A stretch of 64,000 bases of DNA from Aspidapion aeneum (GCA_963576565.1 OY755047.1:30355351-30419350); one strand, 5' to 3'; positions 45,263 to 58,493 are shown, counted from the first letter of the stretch. Numbers and translations: made by a program. The notes: a model not told the origin generated them from the letters alone.

Positions 45263-47665
45263 AAGTCCTGTTGGACGCTGTACAAAATTTTAGGGTGCCG
45301 ATGACCCCTCGGAAAGAACTTGAGTAGACAGATTGTGGGAAACCCATACAAATTTAAAGAACCTAGGCTACAAAAAACAGCTAAATTAATAAAATTAATC
45401 AAGATGAATTAATATTGCAAATTAATTCACTAAAAAATAAAGCCTCTTGTCAACCGGATAATATATCAGCAGTAATAATAAAGGATAATCATTTGACCCT
45501 GCTTAAACCTCTCCTCCACATTATTAATCTAGTATTTACCACAGGAATATACCCAAGTATATTAAAAAATTCCATAATTACACCAGTACATAAAACTGGA
45601 GATAGAGTAAAGAAAATTATCGACCAATAGCTGTCACAAGCACTATCAATAAATTGATTTAAAAATGTATAAAATTACGGCTAAACAATTTTCTAGAGGA
45701 AAATAACATACTCTCAGATACCCAGTTTGGGTTTCGCAGTAAATTAAGTACTGAAGATGCCATTCTTCATCTGACAGATAATATTACGAAAAATTTCAAC
45801 ACTGGTTACAAAACCATAGGCATTTTTATTGACCTCGCAAGAGCCCTTGACACTGTGGCACACCCAATTCTACTAAAAAAATTAGACAATATTGGAATTA
45901 GAGGAACTGAGTGGAAACTCTTTAAATCATATCTTAAAGAAAGGACACAACAGACAAAAATCGATAAGAGTTTAAGTGACAAAAGAAAACTAGAGTTGGG
46001 TTTGCCACAGGGGACGGTTCTTGGGCCAATATTATTCTCAATATACATTAATTATTTAACAAAAATTTTACCAGATGGTATAATCATATGCTATGCTGAT
46101 GACTCTGTAATATTAATTAAAGCAAAAACATGGGCGAATGTACCAATTGGCTGAAAAATATATAACATTAGTAAATATGTGGATGGATCAAAATCTGTTA
46201 ACATTGAATGAAAGTAAAACACATTTTATACCTTTTTCAATAAACTCAAAAAATAATGTTGCCCAACCAAATATAAAAATACACACATATAGATGTTTTA
46301 ATAATAAAGTAATCTGTGACTGTAGCAAAACAATAAATGCTGTTTCAAATGTAAAATACCTTGGTGTATACATAGATAAAAATCTAAAATATGATACTCA
46401 TATTCACTACATAGTCAAGAAAATAAGAAAAACAATTTACAAATTCTATCAACTGCGTGAATTTATGACAAAAAACTGCTAAAAACTATTTACCAAGCAC
46501 TAATTGAATCAATCCTAGGTTACCACAGTACACGGACCACCTGCGGTCTGTTTACTGTGTAGGTTACGGCCTGAGTGTCTGGGGAAGTGCATGCAGCACC
46601 ACTCTAGCAAACTTAATAATAACACAAAAGTATATTCTTAAAATAATAAATAAAAAACCAAAAAGATATTCTTCTCATAACTTGTTTATTGAGGATGGTG
46701 CTTTAACAATAGTTCTATACATAAAAGGTATCCTAAAATACATGATAAATAAGAATACATATAAAAATTACATAACACATAATATTAACACCAGATCATT
46801 AACACAAGAACATGTTATTTTAAATAGGGTTGACTTTATGGCCTGCCAAAGGCACATATCATTTATAGGGCCCAGACTCTTTAATCTTCTACCAAATCAA
46901 TATAGAATTCTAACTAAAAAACAGCTTTAATAAAAATATAGTACCCTGGATTAAAATTAACCTTGAACTAATAATAACAAAATTACTGATCTTAAAATAA
47001 GAAAATAATTATAACAATATCAATAGACAAAATCTCAAGTGTAGGTATTAAATGTGTAAATTTTCGTCAGAACATGACTCCTGCTGCTCGGGTGGGTGCA
47101 GCTGCTGAAACATTCTTGATGACTGAAACATAAAATAAGGCTGGAGGGTATAGTTATTTTACTAACTTCAAGAAAATAGCATTTTAGAAAAATATGTATG
47201 TGATATAATTTTATGTATGTGATATAAATTAAGTGTATATGTATGTCTGTAGGCAATGTAATCATTAAGAGATTTGTAATAAGTAGGTAGCTCTAGATTA
47301 GATAGACAAAGACAGAGAAGTGATATGAAGACGATGACCTGACAAGTCACTCGTGACTTAGGGCTTAGTCATAAGAAACTGTTTGTAAAATCTGAGTTTT
47401 ATAAAAATAAAATAAACTTGAATAAACTTAAACTTGAAACTAATAAACTTGCTCGAATATCTTTGTACAAAACTTTTCGGTTCTTGTCGACTTTAGAGAC
47501 ACAAAAACTAAACATTTTTCTATCGCGATTTCACTTGCAAACACTAATTTAGATATTTTTAAGCATATTTAGATGCGGATAATATCAAAAAACACAATTT
47601 TTTTATTAGGTTTTGCTAAAATCTAAACTATAGGGAAAATCGCGTGCAAAAACTTGTATTTATGT

Positions 47666-48306
47666 CACGGTGGATAGAATAGACCGGTGTTCGGATCTTA
47701 TATATATATATATGTCGAATTTTCCACGTCACTGGTGGTCCAGCTGATTTTTGTAAACAAAAGTTAGATCTGTTATGAACAACAGAACAACTAATATTTT
47801 TTGAATTTTTTGAAAACTAAGGCCATTTTTCTACTGTTTTCTTGTACACCCTTATAAAATGTAATTTTCTAGATGTATTGTCGTTATTTTTTTTTAGCCC
47901 GCTTTATTTTTTATTACACAAAATTTAAACTACTAGTCAAACTGAATGTGATCGTTTAATATCAAAGATGAACCGAGGACTATTGGGTAGTAAACAAAGA
48001 GGTATGCCAGCGGGTAATTTTTGAAGCTGAAACGAACACATTCATTTCCTCGAATTTTAGTTTTTGTGTAAAGAGAAATGAAGCGGGCGAAAAAAAATAA
48101 CGACTGGTATGTCTGACAAATATTATTTTATAAGAATATACTAAAAAATAGTACGAAAATTGCCTTAGTTTTCAAAACAGTCAAAAAATATTAGTTGTTC
48201 ATATCATATCTAACTTTTGTTTCTAAAAATCAGCTGGACCACCAGTGACTTGAAAATTCGACATATATTTAGAAGATCCGAACACCGGTATATTCTATCC
48301 ACCGTG
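47666..48306. mobile_element. Foldback element with about 240-bp arms
   Basis: CACGGTGGATAGAATAGACC at 47666 mirrors the right end, which reads GGTATATTCTATCCACCGTG to 48306. Inner pairs: CACTGGTGGTCCAGCTGATT with AATCAGCTGGACCACCAGTG, and AACGAC/GTCGTT near the loop. The right end lies only 6 bases from the target duplication of the giant element. Confidence 0.85.
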
Positions 48307-48320
48307 ATCCCTAGTAGAGG

Positions 48321-48613
48321 CACGGATATTAGAACAATAACGGATTGGATTTGACCAAAGTAAAGCCGGCAAATCCAAAATGGCCGCGACCAAACCTAAA
48401 AAACCCAAGAAACGAAAGACGAAATGTCAAATGCTTGTCAACCGCTGTTTTTGTTTATTTTTTTTAAAAAAATTTTTAACAGTTTTTGCGAGTTTTCCTA
48501 ATCGAATTTGGATAAATTGGAGAAATATCAGTTCAGTATTGTACCTATCGAGTTATATTAAAAGCCTGTAAGTATTGTTTTAAAGATGGACAGGTAGCTT
48601 TATGGGTGTTTAT
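48321..48613 (+). repeat. Left end of the giant element, duplicated at 62801
   Basis: About 293 bases match 62801-63093 almost perfectly; the differences seen are a poly-A/poly-T length change and a few single bases. It holds a short frame from the ATG in CAAAATGGCCGCG (MAATKPKKPKKRKTKCQMLV), Lys/Pro-rich and ending after about 60 codons at different places in the two copies. It might be the 5' leader and start of a lost element gene. Confidence 0.85.
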
Positions 48614-48894
48614 CCTGGAAGTTGGTTCATTGTTGGAAGGTTACATACATAGAGCATTTTATTAGGTTATGCTGCCCACAAGTTTTACTTTTTCGTAGAT
48701 GACTGCAGATAGCTTGATGATCTTGCAGAATGATCTGTTTGTTACCAAGCTTAAGGCATTCAACTATATCTACCATGATGACAATGATACCATATACTTA
48801 GGAATATTATGTATATGAATGATACCTACAAGCTGGAGTGGCATGTATTAAAGTAACATTGGTGAGTAAAAGGAAGATAAAAATTTTATATAAA

Positions 48895-48897
<3 letters not shown>

Positions 48898-48940
<43 letters not shown>
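48898..48940. repeat. (AT)n microsatellite
   Basis: About 21 uninterrupted AT units. 48614-49857 otherwise contains no gene. 49320-49400 and 49610-49740 resemble a dispersed repeat also seen at 28540-28670, and a run of G lies at 49627-49636. Confidence 0.9.
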
Positions 48941-48946
<6 letters not shown>

Positions 48947-49857
48947 TAATAATAAGTGAAGTTTATATCATATATACCTACCTAAAATTGGCAAAATTTG
49001 CCTTAGTTTTAAATCATGTTGACCAGTTTGTAGATACATTTTAATAGTTACATTTACATTAAATTAGAAATATTAACGCTTTTAAAATCTTTTACATCAA
49101 CTTGTTTTTAAATATATAATACCCAGGATTATTTTCATTGAATTTTTAGCATGGTTTAAAGGTTTACCAAACAAAATAAGGAAGATAGATGACAAACAGA
49201 AGAAAGGTTGGTGTATGTTTATGTTGCCATTTAGGTAAGTTTTTTACAACTTTAAAATCTCTTACTTAATCTAAAATTATAATTGGGCACTATGTATAAA
49301 TAAATCTTTATTAGCTATTATCTGCCTCCTAATGCATTTTCAAGTGAAAACCCACACACCCCTCTGAGTGTTACATAATTTAAGAATGGTCCCTTAGTCA
49401 AAGCTCTCACTATTATTTACATAACCACTCTAAGGTCCCTACAGACAGACATGGGTGAATTAAGACATGAATGTGCATGCATGAAGACATAATCAAAAAT
49501 GTGAATGTGTATGAGAAACAATGTTACATTTCTAAATATGCACGAAGTGGAATGTGCTGATAAATTTTGAAATGTCATTTTATTTCTGTGTTTAGTGTCT
49601 GTTCTTAAATTATGTAAAGCCCTAAAGGGGGGGGGGGTTGGCCTTACATTACACTCAATGTGTTTCTACTGTGTTTTTTCTTGAAAATGCATTACGATGG
49701 GAGCTCAAAAATCCTGAATTTATGTGTTACATAATTTCATATGTACATTAATGTCTTAATTTATTTAAGTCCATCTAGGAGCCTCTAGAATCCTGGTGTA
49801 GAAAAACAAATATTAATTAAATAGCTGTTGAAATATTTAAAGATTTGTTTTTTTTTT

Positions 49858-50695
49858 TAGTATAATTTTAAGCATTGTTAAACACCAAAAGCAATGCAGG
49901 CCTGCAAATGCTTAGGGACCTTATATTAGACAGAAAATGATAACTGTCACAATAGGTGACAATTGAATATACCTATTGGTAGGTTAAAAAGAGGTCTGTC
50001 CAAATTATTCTGCAATTCTGTAAGACTTTACAAAATGAGTCTTGAAGTCAGATAATGACTTTGTGTCTTTAAGTACACCTTCTTATCCAAATTATTTTGT
50101 TAAAAAAGGGGTTATCCATAAATTGCATAAACATAAATTGGGAGAGGAAGTGTATCATGGGTGTGTTAGATTTGATGGAACCACAGATTGAACTTAAGTT
50201 TCTGCTGGGAATAATATCCTAGCAAAGTGAGATTTGTGCAGTTATCTCATTTTTACATATCCAGTTATGAATTTGTTAGCTTTTGATTGTTAAAACAATG
50301 ATGCACTAGTGAAAAATTTACAAAAATGGTTTTTTTTAGCATAATTTTAAGCTTTGCCAAATACCATCAAAAGCCACACAGGCCAGCAAATACTTACACA
50401 GAAAATGAACAAAAGGTGACAATTAAAGAAGTTGGTAGGTTAAAAATAGGTAACTGTCCAAATTATTTTGCAAAACTATAAAAAATAAGTCAAAGACAAA
50501 TAGTGACTTTTTGACTTTTACAATAATTGATTTGTTTTTTAGCATAATTTTTAAGCCTTGCAAAATACCTATCAAAACAAATGCAGGCCTGCAGCAAATA
50601 CTTAGGTACAGACCTTGAGAAAATGATAACTGGACAAAATATGTGACAATTAAAGATATAGGTAGGTTAAAAAGAGGTCATGTGTATTTTGTTGT
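49858..50695. repeat. Three degenerate tandem copies of about 200 bp
   Basis: Copies start at about 49858, 50336 and 50538 with AGYATAATTTTAAGC. Each contains GCAGGCCTGCA-like and TGACAATTRAAGA blocks, then GGTAGGTTAAAAAGAGGT and CCAAATTATTYTGCAA. The first and second are separated by about 240 bp of other sequence. Non-coding. Confidence 0.75.
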
Positions 50696-50719
50696 GTTGT
50701 GTAACAAAAATAGAATTTT

Positions 50720-51170
50720 TACCTTTCTATCCTGCAAAGCACTGCTTAGGTCTGATTTATAGTTTGACTTTTATTTTTGCCCTTGGTATGTATTTCCCTC
50801 CTTTTCAAAATGAAAGACAGCAAAGAACTTTAGTATTTCTTTCTGATTTAAAAAAATAGTTTATGGTTTTATAGTCTTGTAGGTAATAAGCTAGGAAGGT
50901 GCCAGACCTGTCACATTTAGTTTTTTAGACAACAAATGTATCAATGCAATTTTTTTCGCTAGTGTTACATATTTTTAGGGGGTTCCTCTGAAATGTGTTT
51001 TGTGGTTTTAATGGGTAAGGTTAGGTTTAGGTTCTTGTTTTTTCCTCAATAGTGTTGCAAAAGTTATGCATATGGGGTAAAGCTGAGAAAAAAAATAGGT
51101 TTTAGAAACAATCTATTTCTAGTATTATTCGTTTTGACAAAATCCTTCCTAGCCTGCACAGCAATGGCTA
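50720..51170. repeat. Ends related to the 22497-22904 MITE
   Basis: TACCTTTCTATCCTGC at 50720 and AAGCTAGGAAGGTG ending at 50901 could be one short copy. TCCTTCCTAGCCTGC at 51143 begins another, which continues with GAACCAATTTTCATGAAC at about 51313. 51331-52480 shows nothing else recognised. Confidence 0.5.
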
Positions 51171-52839
51171 GAAAAGGTATTGTTTTAGTTAGATGAATTT
51201 TTTTTTGAATAACGCCGAAAATCTATTATGTTACTGTATTTCAACCAATCTTAGCAATCTCCTCGTGACATCTGTCCATGTATGTCTGTATGATAGCTCC
51301 TAAAATGCTGAACCAATTTTCATGAACTTTTTAAATAAAATGGTGTACCATACTCTAGAGCTGTTTAGATTTCATTCAAAATCCCTTACCAAATGCTGGC
51401 ACAGTCAAATTTTTTTTCAACATACATTTTAACAGAGCATCACATAAATATGTGGGTTTTCATAATAATTTGTGTTATAACCAAAAACTTTGTAGGAGTA
51501 CACTTGGAGTGTGCTAATGGACTAGGCATAGAACATTTCTAAAAACTCAACTGTATTTATTGCATGATGATACAGAATTATTCATTTTTAGGAAAATGTG
51601 CAAATTTTCTTCAGTCAGTAGCTGGGATGTAAGATTCACCTAATCAGTTTCATTTATCGAGGTTTTGGTAGTGATGAATGTGAAAAAAGGCAAGAATTAC
51701 AAAGATTAATAGTTTATATTAAAAAAAAATAATAAACACATATACAAAACTTTTTTATAATTAATTTAAAACATATATTGCCTTAAGCAACCAATTTTGA
51801 AATTTTAACCATAAAAAAATACTGACGGCATAAAAGGCAATTAGATCATTTTTCTCAGGTACACTGAAAAAAAACTGTTTTCAAATCAACCATAAAAAAT
51901 TGGTTACTTCCATACTAACGATAAACAGATATTTTGTTAATATAGTGTAGTTTTACTTAATAAAATTCATAACTAGACTAAAATAGTGCACTTCCTAATT
52001 TAAAAAAAAGTTATTTGCTTTTTAACTAAAATTGTATTGTATATTGAACACTTTTTTTGTTGTTTCGCTAGCTAATGAAAATTTTAGTACCCAACCAAAT
52101 TTCAATATATTAATGGATTTTATATTCCCAGCAAATATCTTTACATCTATCTTTTGTTTGTCCATTTTTTTTTTGTAAAAGTTAAAGCTGTACTCCAACT
52201 ATTAGGGTCACATAATTTTTGACTTTTTGGAGTTTTGAAAGCTGTAGAAAAAACAAGGTCTAAAATTCGCTTTACTGATATGTCTCCAACTGGTGGGTGA
52301 ATCATTTATTTTGCTCTATTTCGTTTCTTTTATGTTTAAGAGATGTCGGTGATTGGGTGGTTAAATAAAATACAAAATTAGAATGCCACATTATAATGAG
52401 TCACAATTTAGTACATTTTTAATCACTAGTGCAATGGCGGACACAAGGGAGAATGTTATCTAGGAGCAAGAGGGAGACCCACACGTTGGTACATTTGGCG
52501 ATTTCAACTTTAAAAATATATAAACTCTGAAACATTTTTTTTTTGAAATACATATATTTTTAGCTTTTGTTTGCAATAAAAATTAAAATCGCGTATGTAG
52601 CACTTTTGAAGAAATACTATAAAATGTCTTTTTTATGTAAATTAATGTTCAGTTTGCCTTATTAATGTTCTTAGAGTATGTTCTGGTTAAAATATCAATC
52701 CAACATTATACATATACATATATTTAATAAAAAAGATAACCTAAAGTTTTAACAAATTTATATTAATTAAACATAACCTTTATTTTGAAGTTAATCTAAC
52801 TATAACAAAAATTCAAAACTAAAAGAAAAAGATTTATAA

Positions 52840-53678
52840 TTCTGGTGGTACTAAAAAAAATATTCTTGTGACCATAAAATATAGATTACTAAAAAGCTAT
52901 ATATGTTGTGCCTTGGATGAATAAGCGCAGCGTATTAGTTTCTTCTTACAATCATCATAATTGTTCTTATTTGACTTAAACGTTTTGTCAAACATACCTA
53001 ATGATTGATGGATCTGCTCAGAGGCCTATTCGGAAAAAAATCGTCATTGTCTTTGATACTGCTCTATAAATTCTGGTACGTGATATACTAGAGCATGAAT
53101 TTTTGGTGTAGGAAGAATTTGACCTTGTGAAACGCAGAAAAAAGAGCCACATATTTGTTTCTTGTAAGAAAATAATCATAATTATAGCTTGAACGGTTTT
53201 ATTTTTTCGAAATTAACCTTATCGTTTGAAGTTTTTATTTAAACAACTTTCAAGTGGTATGGTAAAAGACGAAAAAACGAAACAAGGAATATTTATAATT
53301 ATTTTCTTACAGGAAACAAAAATGTGGCTGTTTTTTTGCGTTTTACAAGGTGGTTGGCAGTTGTTTTGGACGAGTTGTAGATGCAAAATACAAAATATTC
53401 ATTAAGCACTACAGTTCAATATAGAGCTGGACAAAGTCAAAATTCTTCCTACAGTGAAAATGCATGCTCTAGTATATCACATACCAGAATTTATAGAGCA
53501 GTATCAAACAGCAGGATTTTTTAGCAGATCCATCATTCATTCTATATGTTTGAAAAAACGTTTGAAAATTCGCTGAGTTTGTTCATACAATACACAACAT
53601 ATATACTCCTCTTTTTATAGCTTTTAAGTAACCTATATTTTATTTTTACAAGGATATTTTATTTAACAGCACCAGAAT
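52840..53678. mobile_element. Foldback nested in 52482-55668 (first)
   Basis: TTCTGGTGGTACTAAAAAAA at the left is inverted against the end AACAGCACCAGAA. Strong inner pairs: TGATATACTAGAGCATG with CATGCTCTAGTATATCA, and TTCTTGTAAGAAAATAATCA with TTATTTTCTTACAGGAA. Confidence 0.75.
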
Positions 53679-53738
53679 AGACATTTGCATTTTTTAATTA
53701 ATAATATTTTTTAATTTTCATCTTATCTTGTATAATAT

Positions 53739-55441
53739 ACCGGGTGGGCCAAAAAAAACCGAACAATTTTTTTTTCATTATCACTTTTGAACTATACAAT
53801 CGATTTGAATGGGACAAACTGGACTTGGCAGATAATTAATCAGAGTTTTGACTGAATGTATTTTTTTGTCCATCATCTCAAAATCCAAGATGGCGTTCGA
53901 AACTAAAATGTACCCTTCAAAGATGATCGTTTATTCTCGTGTTGCGAACATGTTTTATTAATTTTTTTAAATCACAAGGTATGAATCAGCAAAATCGGTT
54001 CGGTGGTTCTAAAAAAATATATTTTTTTTAACCATTGTTTTAAACATTATACAATTGCCTTGCCAATCATGTCTGCGCCTATTTCCCTATAAATTCATTA
54101 CTACTGAATCGATTTTAATGAAATAAAAAACATCCTGGTGAGAATTGATTGCTTTTTAAAGATCATGATCAAAGTTTATCGCCATCTTTAAATTTAAGAT
54201 GGCGGTCGGAATTATATTTGATTCTTCTAAATGGCGTGTTTATTCTTAGTTTCCGAATATGTTTTAGACTTTTTTTAATTTATAGAAAGGCACTGCTTTT
54301 CCCCCACACAACGAGGTGCAAGTTAGTAAAATCGGTGTGGTGGTTCTCAAAAAATCTATTTTTGTTTCAGCCATTGTTTTACAGATTATACGATTGCATT
54401 ACCAATCCTGTCTGCATTTATTCGCTTATAAATTCGTTATTACTAAACCGATGTTAGTGAAGTAAAACAAATCATGTTGAGAATTTATTGCTCTTTAAAG
54501 ATTATAATCGAAATTTGCCGCCATCTTAAAATTTAAGATGTCGGACAGAATCATACTTGATTCTTCAAAATGGCGTGCGTATTCTTATTTTCCCAAAATG
54601 TTTGTTTTTTTTTTAATTTATAGAAAAACATTACTTTTCTCCTGCATAAGGAGATAAAAATTAATTAAGTGCTTTTATATAACGTAAAACATTTTTTGAA
54701 AATAAGAATAAACGTGCCTCTTTGAAGGGTCAAGTATGATTATTTCCGACCTCCTAACTTTCAAGGTTCAGTAATAATGAGTTTATAAAGAAATGAATGC
54801 GGACAGGATTGGCAATGCAATCGTATAATCTGTAAAACAGTGGCTGAAACAAAAAAATATTTTTTGAGAACCACCGAACCGATTTTACTAATTTATACCT
54901 TGTTGTGCGGGGGAAGGGAAAAATAGTGCTTTTCTAGAAATTAAAAAAAACTAAAATATTTTCATAAAATAAGACTTAATACGCCATTTTGAAAAATCAA
55001 TTATGATTCTGTCCACCATCTTAAATTTTAAGATGTTATTAAATTTTGATCATGATCTCTAAAAAGCAATCAATTCTCACAAAGATATTTTTTATTTAAT
55101 CAAAATCGGTTCAGTAGTAATGAATTTATGGCAAGGCAATCGTATAATATTCAAAACAATGGTTAAAACAAACATATATATTTTTTAAAACCACCGAACC
55201 GATTTTGCTGACTCATACCTTGTTGTGCGTGGCAAGAATGCAGCTTATTTAGTGATTTAAAAAAATTAATAAAACATGTTCGCAACACAAGAATAAACGA
55301 TCATCTTTGAAGCAATGGCGGACAAAAAAAAAATTATTTAAAATTCTCTGTCAGCTGCAGTTTGTCCCATTAAAATCAATGGTATAGTTCAAAAGTTATA
55401 ATGAAAAAAAAAATTGTCCGTTTTTTTTTGGCCCACCCGGT
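53739..55441. mobile_element. Foldback nested in 52482-55668 (second), ACCGGGTGGGCC ends
   Basis: ACCGGGTGGGCCAAAAAAAA at 53739 mirrors GGCCCACCCGGT ending at 55441. The arms stay complementary for several hundred bases (GAACCACCGAACCGATTTTG and its inverse; AAGATGGCG / CGCCATTTT blocks). The interior consists of repeated modules of about 370 bp in both orientations. The 102-codon frame at 54149-54457 is not a gene. Confidence 0.85.
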
Positions 55442-55668
55442 TCATATTGGAGTGACATTTTTACCAGAAGATACTCTAAGAACATTAATAAGGCACATTG
55501 AGCATTAATTTACCTAAAAAAAGTAATTTTATATTATTTCTGGAAAACGGCTAAATGCGCGATTTCAATTTTCATTGCAAATAAAAGCTAAACATATATG
55601 TATTTCAAAAAAAAATGTTTCAGAGTTTATATATTTTTAAAGTTGAAATCGCCAAATGTACCAACGTG

Positions 55669-56118
55669 CCAACAACTTCCTGTAAGTTAAGATTATGTTT
55701 CAAAAGCGTTTCTGTAGAAACTAATGAGTTGGAAGCATATTTGTGTGAAACTTTATGTAACCTACATGTAACCCTAACTTTTCTTACTACAATATTAAGC
55801 AATTGTCCTTATTTTTAATAGAATAAGCAAACATTTATTTCCTGTAAAATACATTTGTCTACAGATATAAAATAAAATTGGTTATAGAATTATTATTCTT
55901 TTTATTTTTGCCACAAAAAAAAACAGTTTTAAAGTTTCCGAAAATAATCAACTGATCGAGCTGCCCAATAAACATTTTCAACCATTTTCATTATTTTTAG
56001 GAAGCTACAAATTTGTTTAACGATTGTTTACAATAACTAAATTTACTTTTAAAAATTAAAGTCTGGATCAATTCTAACCCCCTTAAGTCTACAAGAGTCT
56101 CGCTTATAAGTTACTATA
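55669..56118. other. Spacer, no feature seen
   Basis: AT-rich sequence inside the giant element. Nothing recognised. Confidence 0.4.
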
Positions 56119-56285
56119 CAGGGTGTTTCCTAATTGAATGTGAAATGATTTATTTTTGAAAACTTTACCACCCTGTATCTCAAAAGGTAAGACGTTTAGA
56201 ACATATGTTTAAATGAAGTTTTTTTCTTAAAATGGGCCCAAAAATCACCCCCATAAATATTGACATTCAATTAGGAAACACCCTG
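56119..56285. mobile_element. Small MITE, CAGGGTGTTTCCTAATTGAA ends
   Basis: CAGGGTGTTTCCTAATTGAA at the left mirrors TTCAATTAGGAAACACCCTG at the right, flanked by TA. 167 bp, non-coding. 56286-56935 is AT-rich without features. Confidence 0.85.
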
Positions 56286-56935
56286 TATATAACTCCATCC
56301 TCCCTTCTTAAGTGCTAAGCCCTCAGCCCTTGCCACCATTGCAAAAAAATCTACAAAAGTTTGAAATCAATCTAGATTACTACCTTAATTTACTACATGG
56401 TATTCTTACATATAAACCTACAAAAAAAATAAAAAATATATTATATTTTATTTTTTTTTTATTAAAATTATTTATCACAGATTTGATTTATTAATAATAA
56501 TTTCAAACTCGATTTATTTAGGAATTATTTTTAGGTCTAAAAACAAAAAACCTTTCTATCAAAATATTTAAAATTTGATCTCCAGCAAAATATACTTTCC
56601 TACCACATATAAAATTTTTTCTGCTGTTAATTTTTGAGTTTTGTTCAAGATTTTACATGCTGCTGAATGTTACAAGATCATTATTAAAAGACTAAAAAAA
56701 ACTTAAAAAAAAAGAAAAATAGTTCATTGCTAATTGTTTGGATGAAATTTGGAAAGTTAATTAATGTTTGTATATGTCTGTGACCCAAAAATATATATTT
56801 TTTAAGAATAAGAGTTTTATGACTAAATTTTTCTATGTAGGTAAAAATAAGTAACAATCTCCAAATTGTATCCAAACTAATAGTAATTAACTATTTTTTA
56901 CTATCAACTTATACTTCATTGAAAAATAGTTAGAT

Positions 56936-57389
56936 TTAAGATTTTACCCCTTCCATTTTCCTTACTGGCTTTGGAGCTGATAGTCTGCTAATTTCTCTGG
57001 GGGTTTTTCTCTGGTTCTAGCACTGTGCAAAGTTTGAGTTTGCCATAGGACTAATTTGTCTTCTTTCACCAGGTGATGATAATGCAGTGGTAGAACCATT
57101 GGAACCTGCTGTAAGAAAGCTGTTAAAAGAGCCATTTTGACTATTAGTGTCACTTTCCTTTTGATGAAATTCTGGAAGGTCTTGTAGTGACTCTACTGCT
57201 CCAGAGCTATTAAAAGAATTGTTATTCGATTGTAAACTGGGGGATTGCTTGTTTTAGAGGTTGCTTAATATGAGGGGAAGTTGGTGCAATAGCTTTGGTC
57301 TGGGTCACAGTTGTTTCTTGATTTTTATGTATGAGTAGTCTTCTTCTGGTTTCTCTGTTGGTTTTCACCAGATATTCTGTATGTGTGAT
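56936..57389 (-). pseudogene. Captured host-type coding fragment (unidentified)
   Basis: On the minus strand a protein-like frame runs ITHTEYLVKTNRETRRRLL, continues through TQTKAIAPTSPHIKQPLKQ, shifts frame at a CCCCC run (about 57235), and continues SLQSNNNSFNSSGAVESLQD, LPEFHQKESDTNSQNGSF and SSPGERRQISPMANSNFAQC. It then meets one TAG, and ends with NQRKTPREISRLSAPKPVRK before TAA. Composition (Ser/Asn/Gln-rich, disordered, then a basic end) is that of an ordinary regulatory protein rather than a transposase. One frameshift and one in-frame stop make it a pseudogene. I do not recognise the parent gene. Confidence 0.65.
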
Positions 57390-57737
57390 ATATTTTAAGG
57401 AAATAGAGACGCCACAAACTTATCAAACTCAAATTTATATGTGAAAATCAAAGAAGGAAAATATCAGTACTGTATACTCTAGCATTGTTTAGAGAGACTC
57501 ACCTCCGCCATTGCTAATTCATAAGCACAGGGAAATAAAAATAAACGATTTTTGACAAAAATATACCATGTGGCGGACAAATTGTTTATATGTTGCATGA
57601 TTATAGATGTCATTCACCGCTGACGACTTAAATTATTTTAGTGAAACGCCAATGAACTTGACAAGAAAATAACAACCAAAAAATATGAATTTCAGTGACT
57701 TTGATGGGTTTGTCGCGTCTCTATTTGTTTAAAATAT
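57390..57737. mobile_element. MITE with AAATAGAGACGC inverted repeats
   Basis: The left end ATATTTTAAGGAAATAGAGA, continuing CGCCACAAACTTATCAAA, mirrors the right end TTTGATGGGTTTGTCGCGTC with TCTATTTGTTTAAAATAT. About 348 bp. It starts exactly at the upstream limit of the captured coding fragment. Confidence 0.75.
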
Positions 57738-57949
57738 GTCATACTACAGGGTCTCTTGTTTTTACCCGTTATTTCTTGATACTAGTCTGTGTTGCAAAGA
57801 TATGTTGTTTTACCTATTATTTTTTTTATTGCAATTTAGCAAAAAACGATGTAATATAATGTATGTAGTGATACCTGACTGTTTCTTGGATCATCTAGAG
57901 CAGCTTTCATTTTGTTTTTAAAGTGCCCTACAGCCCTTCTCCTCAACTA

Positions 57950-58289
57950 CAAGAAATTTACAATCCATTTAGTCTCTTTGATCTGTGGTGGGTCTTTTTG
58001 AGTTTTTTTGTGTGTTGCCTCCAAGTGGTTCAATGATTCTGGCCATTTAGTTTCTTTAATCTGTGCTGGGTCTTAAATCACGAAAATCTATGTGTATATG
58101 TCCCATGACCTTTTCTTTGATCTGTGGTGGATCTTTTTTGTGTGTTGCTTCCAGTGGTTCAATGATTCTGGCCATTTACTCTCTTTGATCTGTAGTGGGT
58201 CTTTTTGAGTTTTTTTGTGTGTTGTTTTCAAGTGGTTCATCACATAACGGATCGAATCTAAACCCTGCTTTAGTATTGGGTTTACCTAT
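57950..58289 (-). pseudogene. Captured exon copy A with internal repeats
   Basis: Minus strand. After an acceptor-like TTGTTATAG at 58286, the frame runs VNPILKQGLDSIRYVMNHLK, then THKKTQKDPLQIKESKWPES, with a stop at 58088. Downstream copies of the module (KWPESLNHLEATHKKTQKDP, then PQIKETKW) extend to 57955 in other frames, with a spacing of about 85-100 bases. In another frame the exon start reads GKPNTKAGFRFDPLCDEPLE. No known family recognised. Confidence 0.6.
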
Positions 58290-58493
58290 AACAATAAGAA
58301 AATACAGGGTTTTACTAAATTAAACAACCTTATTTTAAGAGGTGAAACTATATATGATTTTTTAAGACAGAAATTGATAACAAAAGGTTTGCAGAAATAT
58401 GTTTATAAGAACTTTTAATAAGAGGGTTATGCTGAAAATTTTAAGATGCTCTGATAATAGGTAATAATTTTTTTGGAAAAAAAAATATAATTG

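Larger units (their letters stand above)
43640..47452 (+). pseudogene. LINE (CR1/L2-like), broken by repeats and frameshifts
   Basis: An endonuclease end (LSGDTNIHILEDK, SCIDHFFLKNNN, SGLTDHFPIVLSL) lies at 43640-43958. A minisatellite block (44470-45262) then interrupts it. Reverse transcriptase follows: KPLLHIINLVFTTGIYPSIL at 45490, QFGFRSKLSTEDAILHLTDN at 45720, FIDLARALDTVAHPILLKKL at 45820, GLPQGTVLGPILFSIYINYL at 46000, and the catalytic CYADDSVILIK at about 46090. The C-terminal domain runs to about 46930. It ends in a repeated AATAAACTTGAA-like tail at 47405-47452. The core YADD is intact, but many shifts and stops mean it is not functional. Clade call is tentative. Confidence 0.85.
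52482..55668. mobile_element. Outer foldback enclosing two further foldbacks
   Basis: CACGTTGGTACATTTGGCGA at 52482 mirrors the right end at 55668. The arms run about 230 bp (52482-52711 and 55442-55668), with TTAATGTTCTTAGAGTAT against ATACTCTAAGAACATTAA near the inside. Between the arms lie the two foldbacks 52840-53678 and 53739-55441, giving three nested or adjacent hairpins in 3.2 kb. Confidence 0.85.

Noticed and set aside
44407..45402. Several long overlapping frames rich in Val/Cys/Tyr/Leu or Ser/Thr/Gln
   Set aside because: Produced by the 10-bp minisatellite and poly-A/T units, whose period leaves all frames open; not coding.
54149..54457. 102-codon plus-strand frame
   Set aside because: Falls in repeated modules of a foldback and lacks any protein signature.
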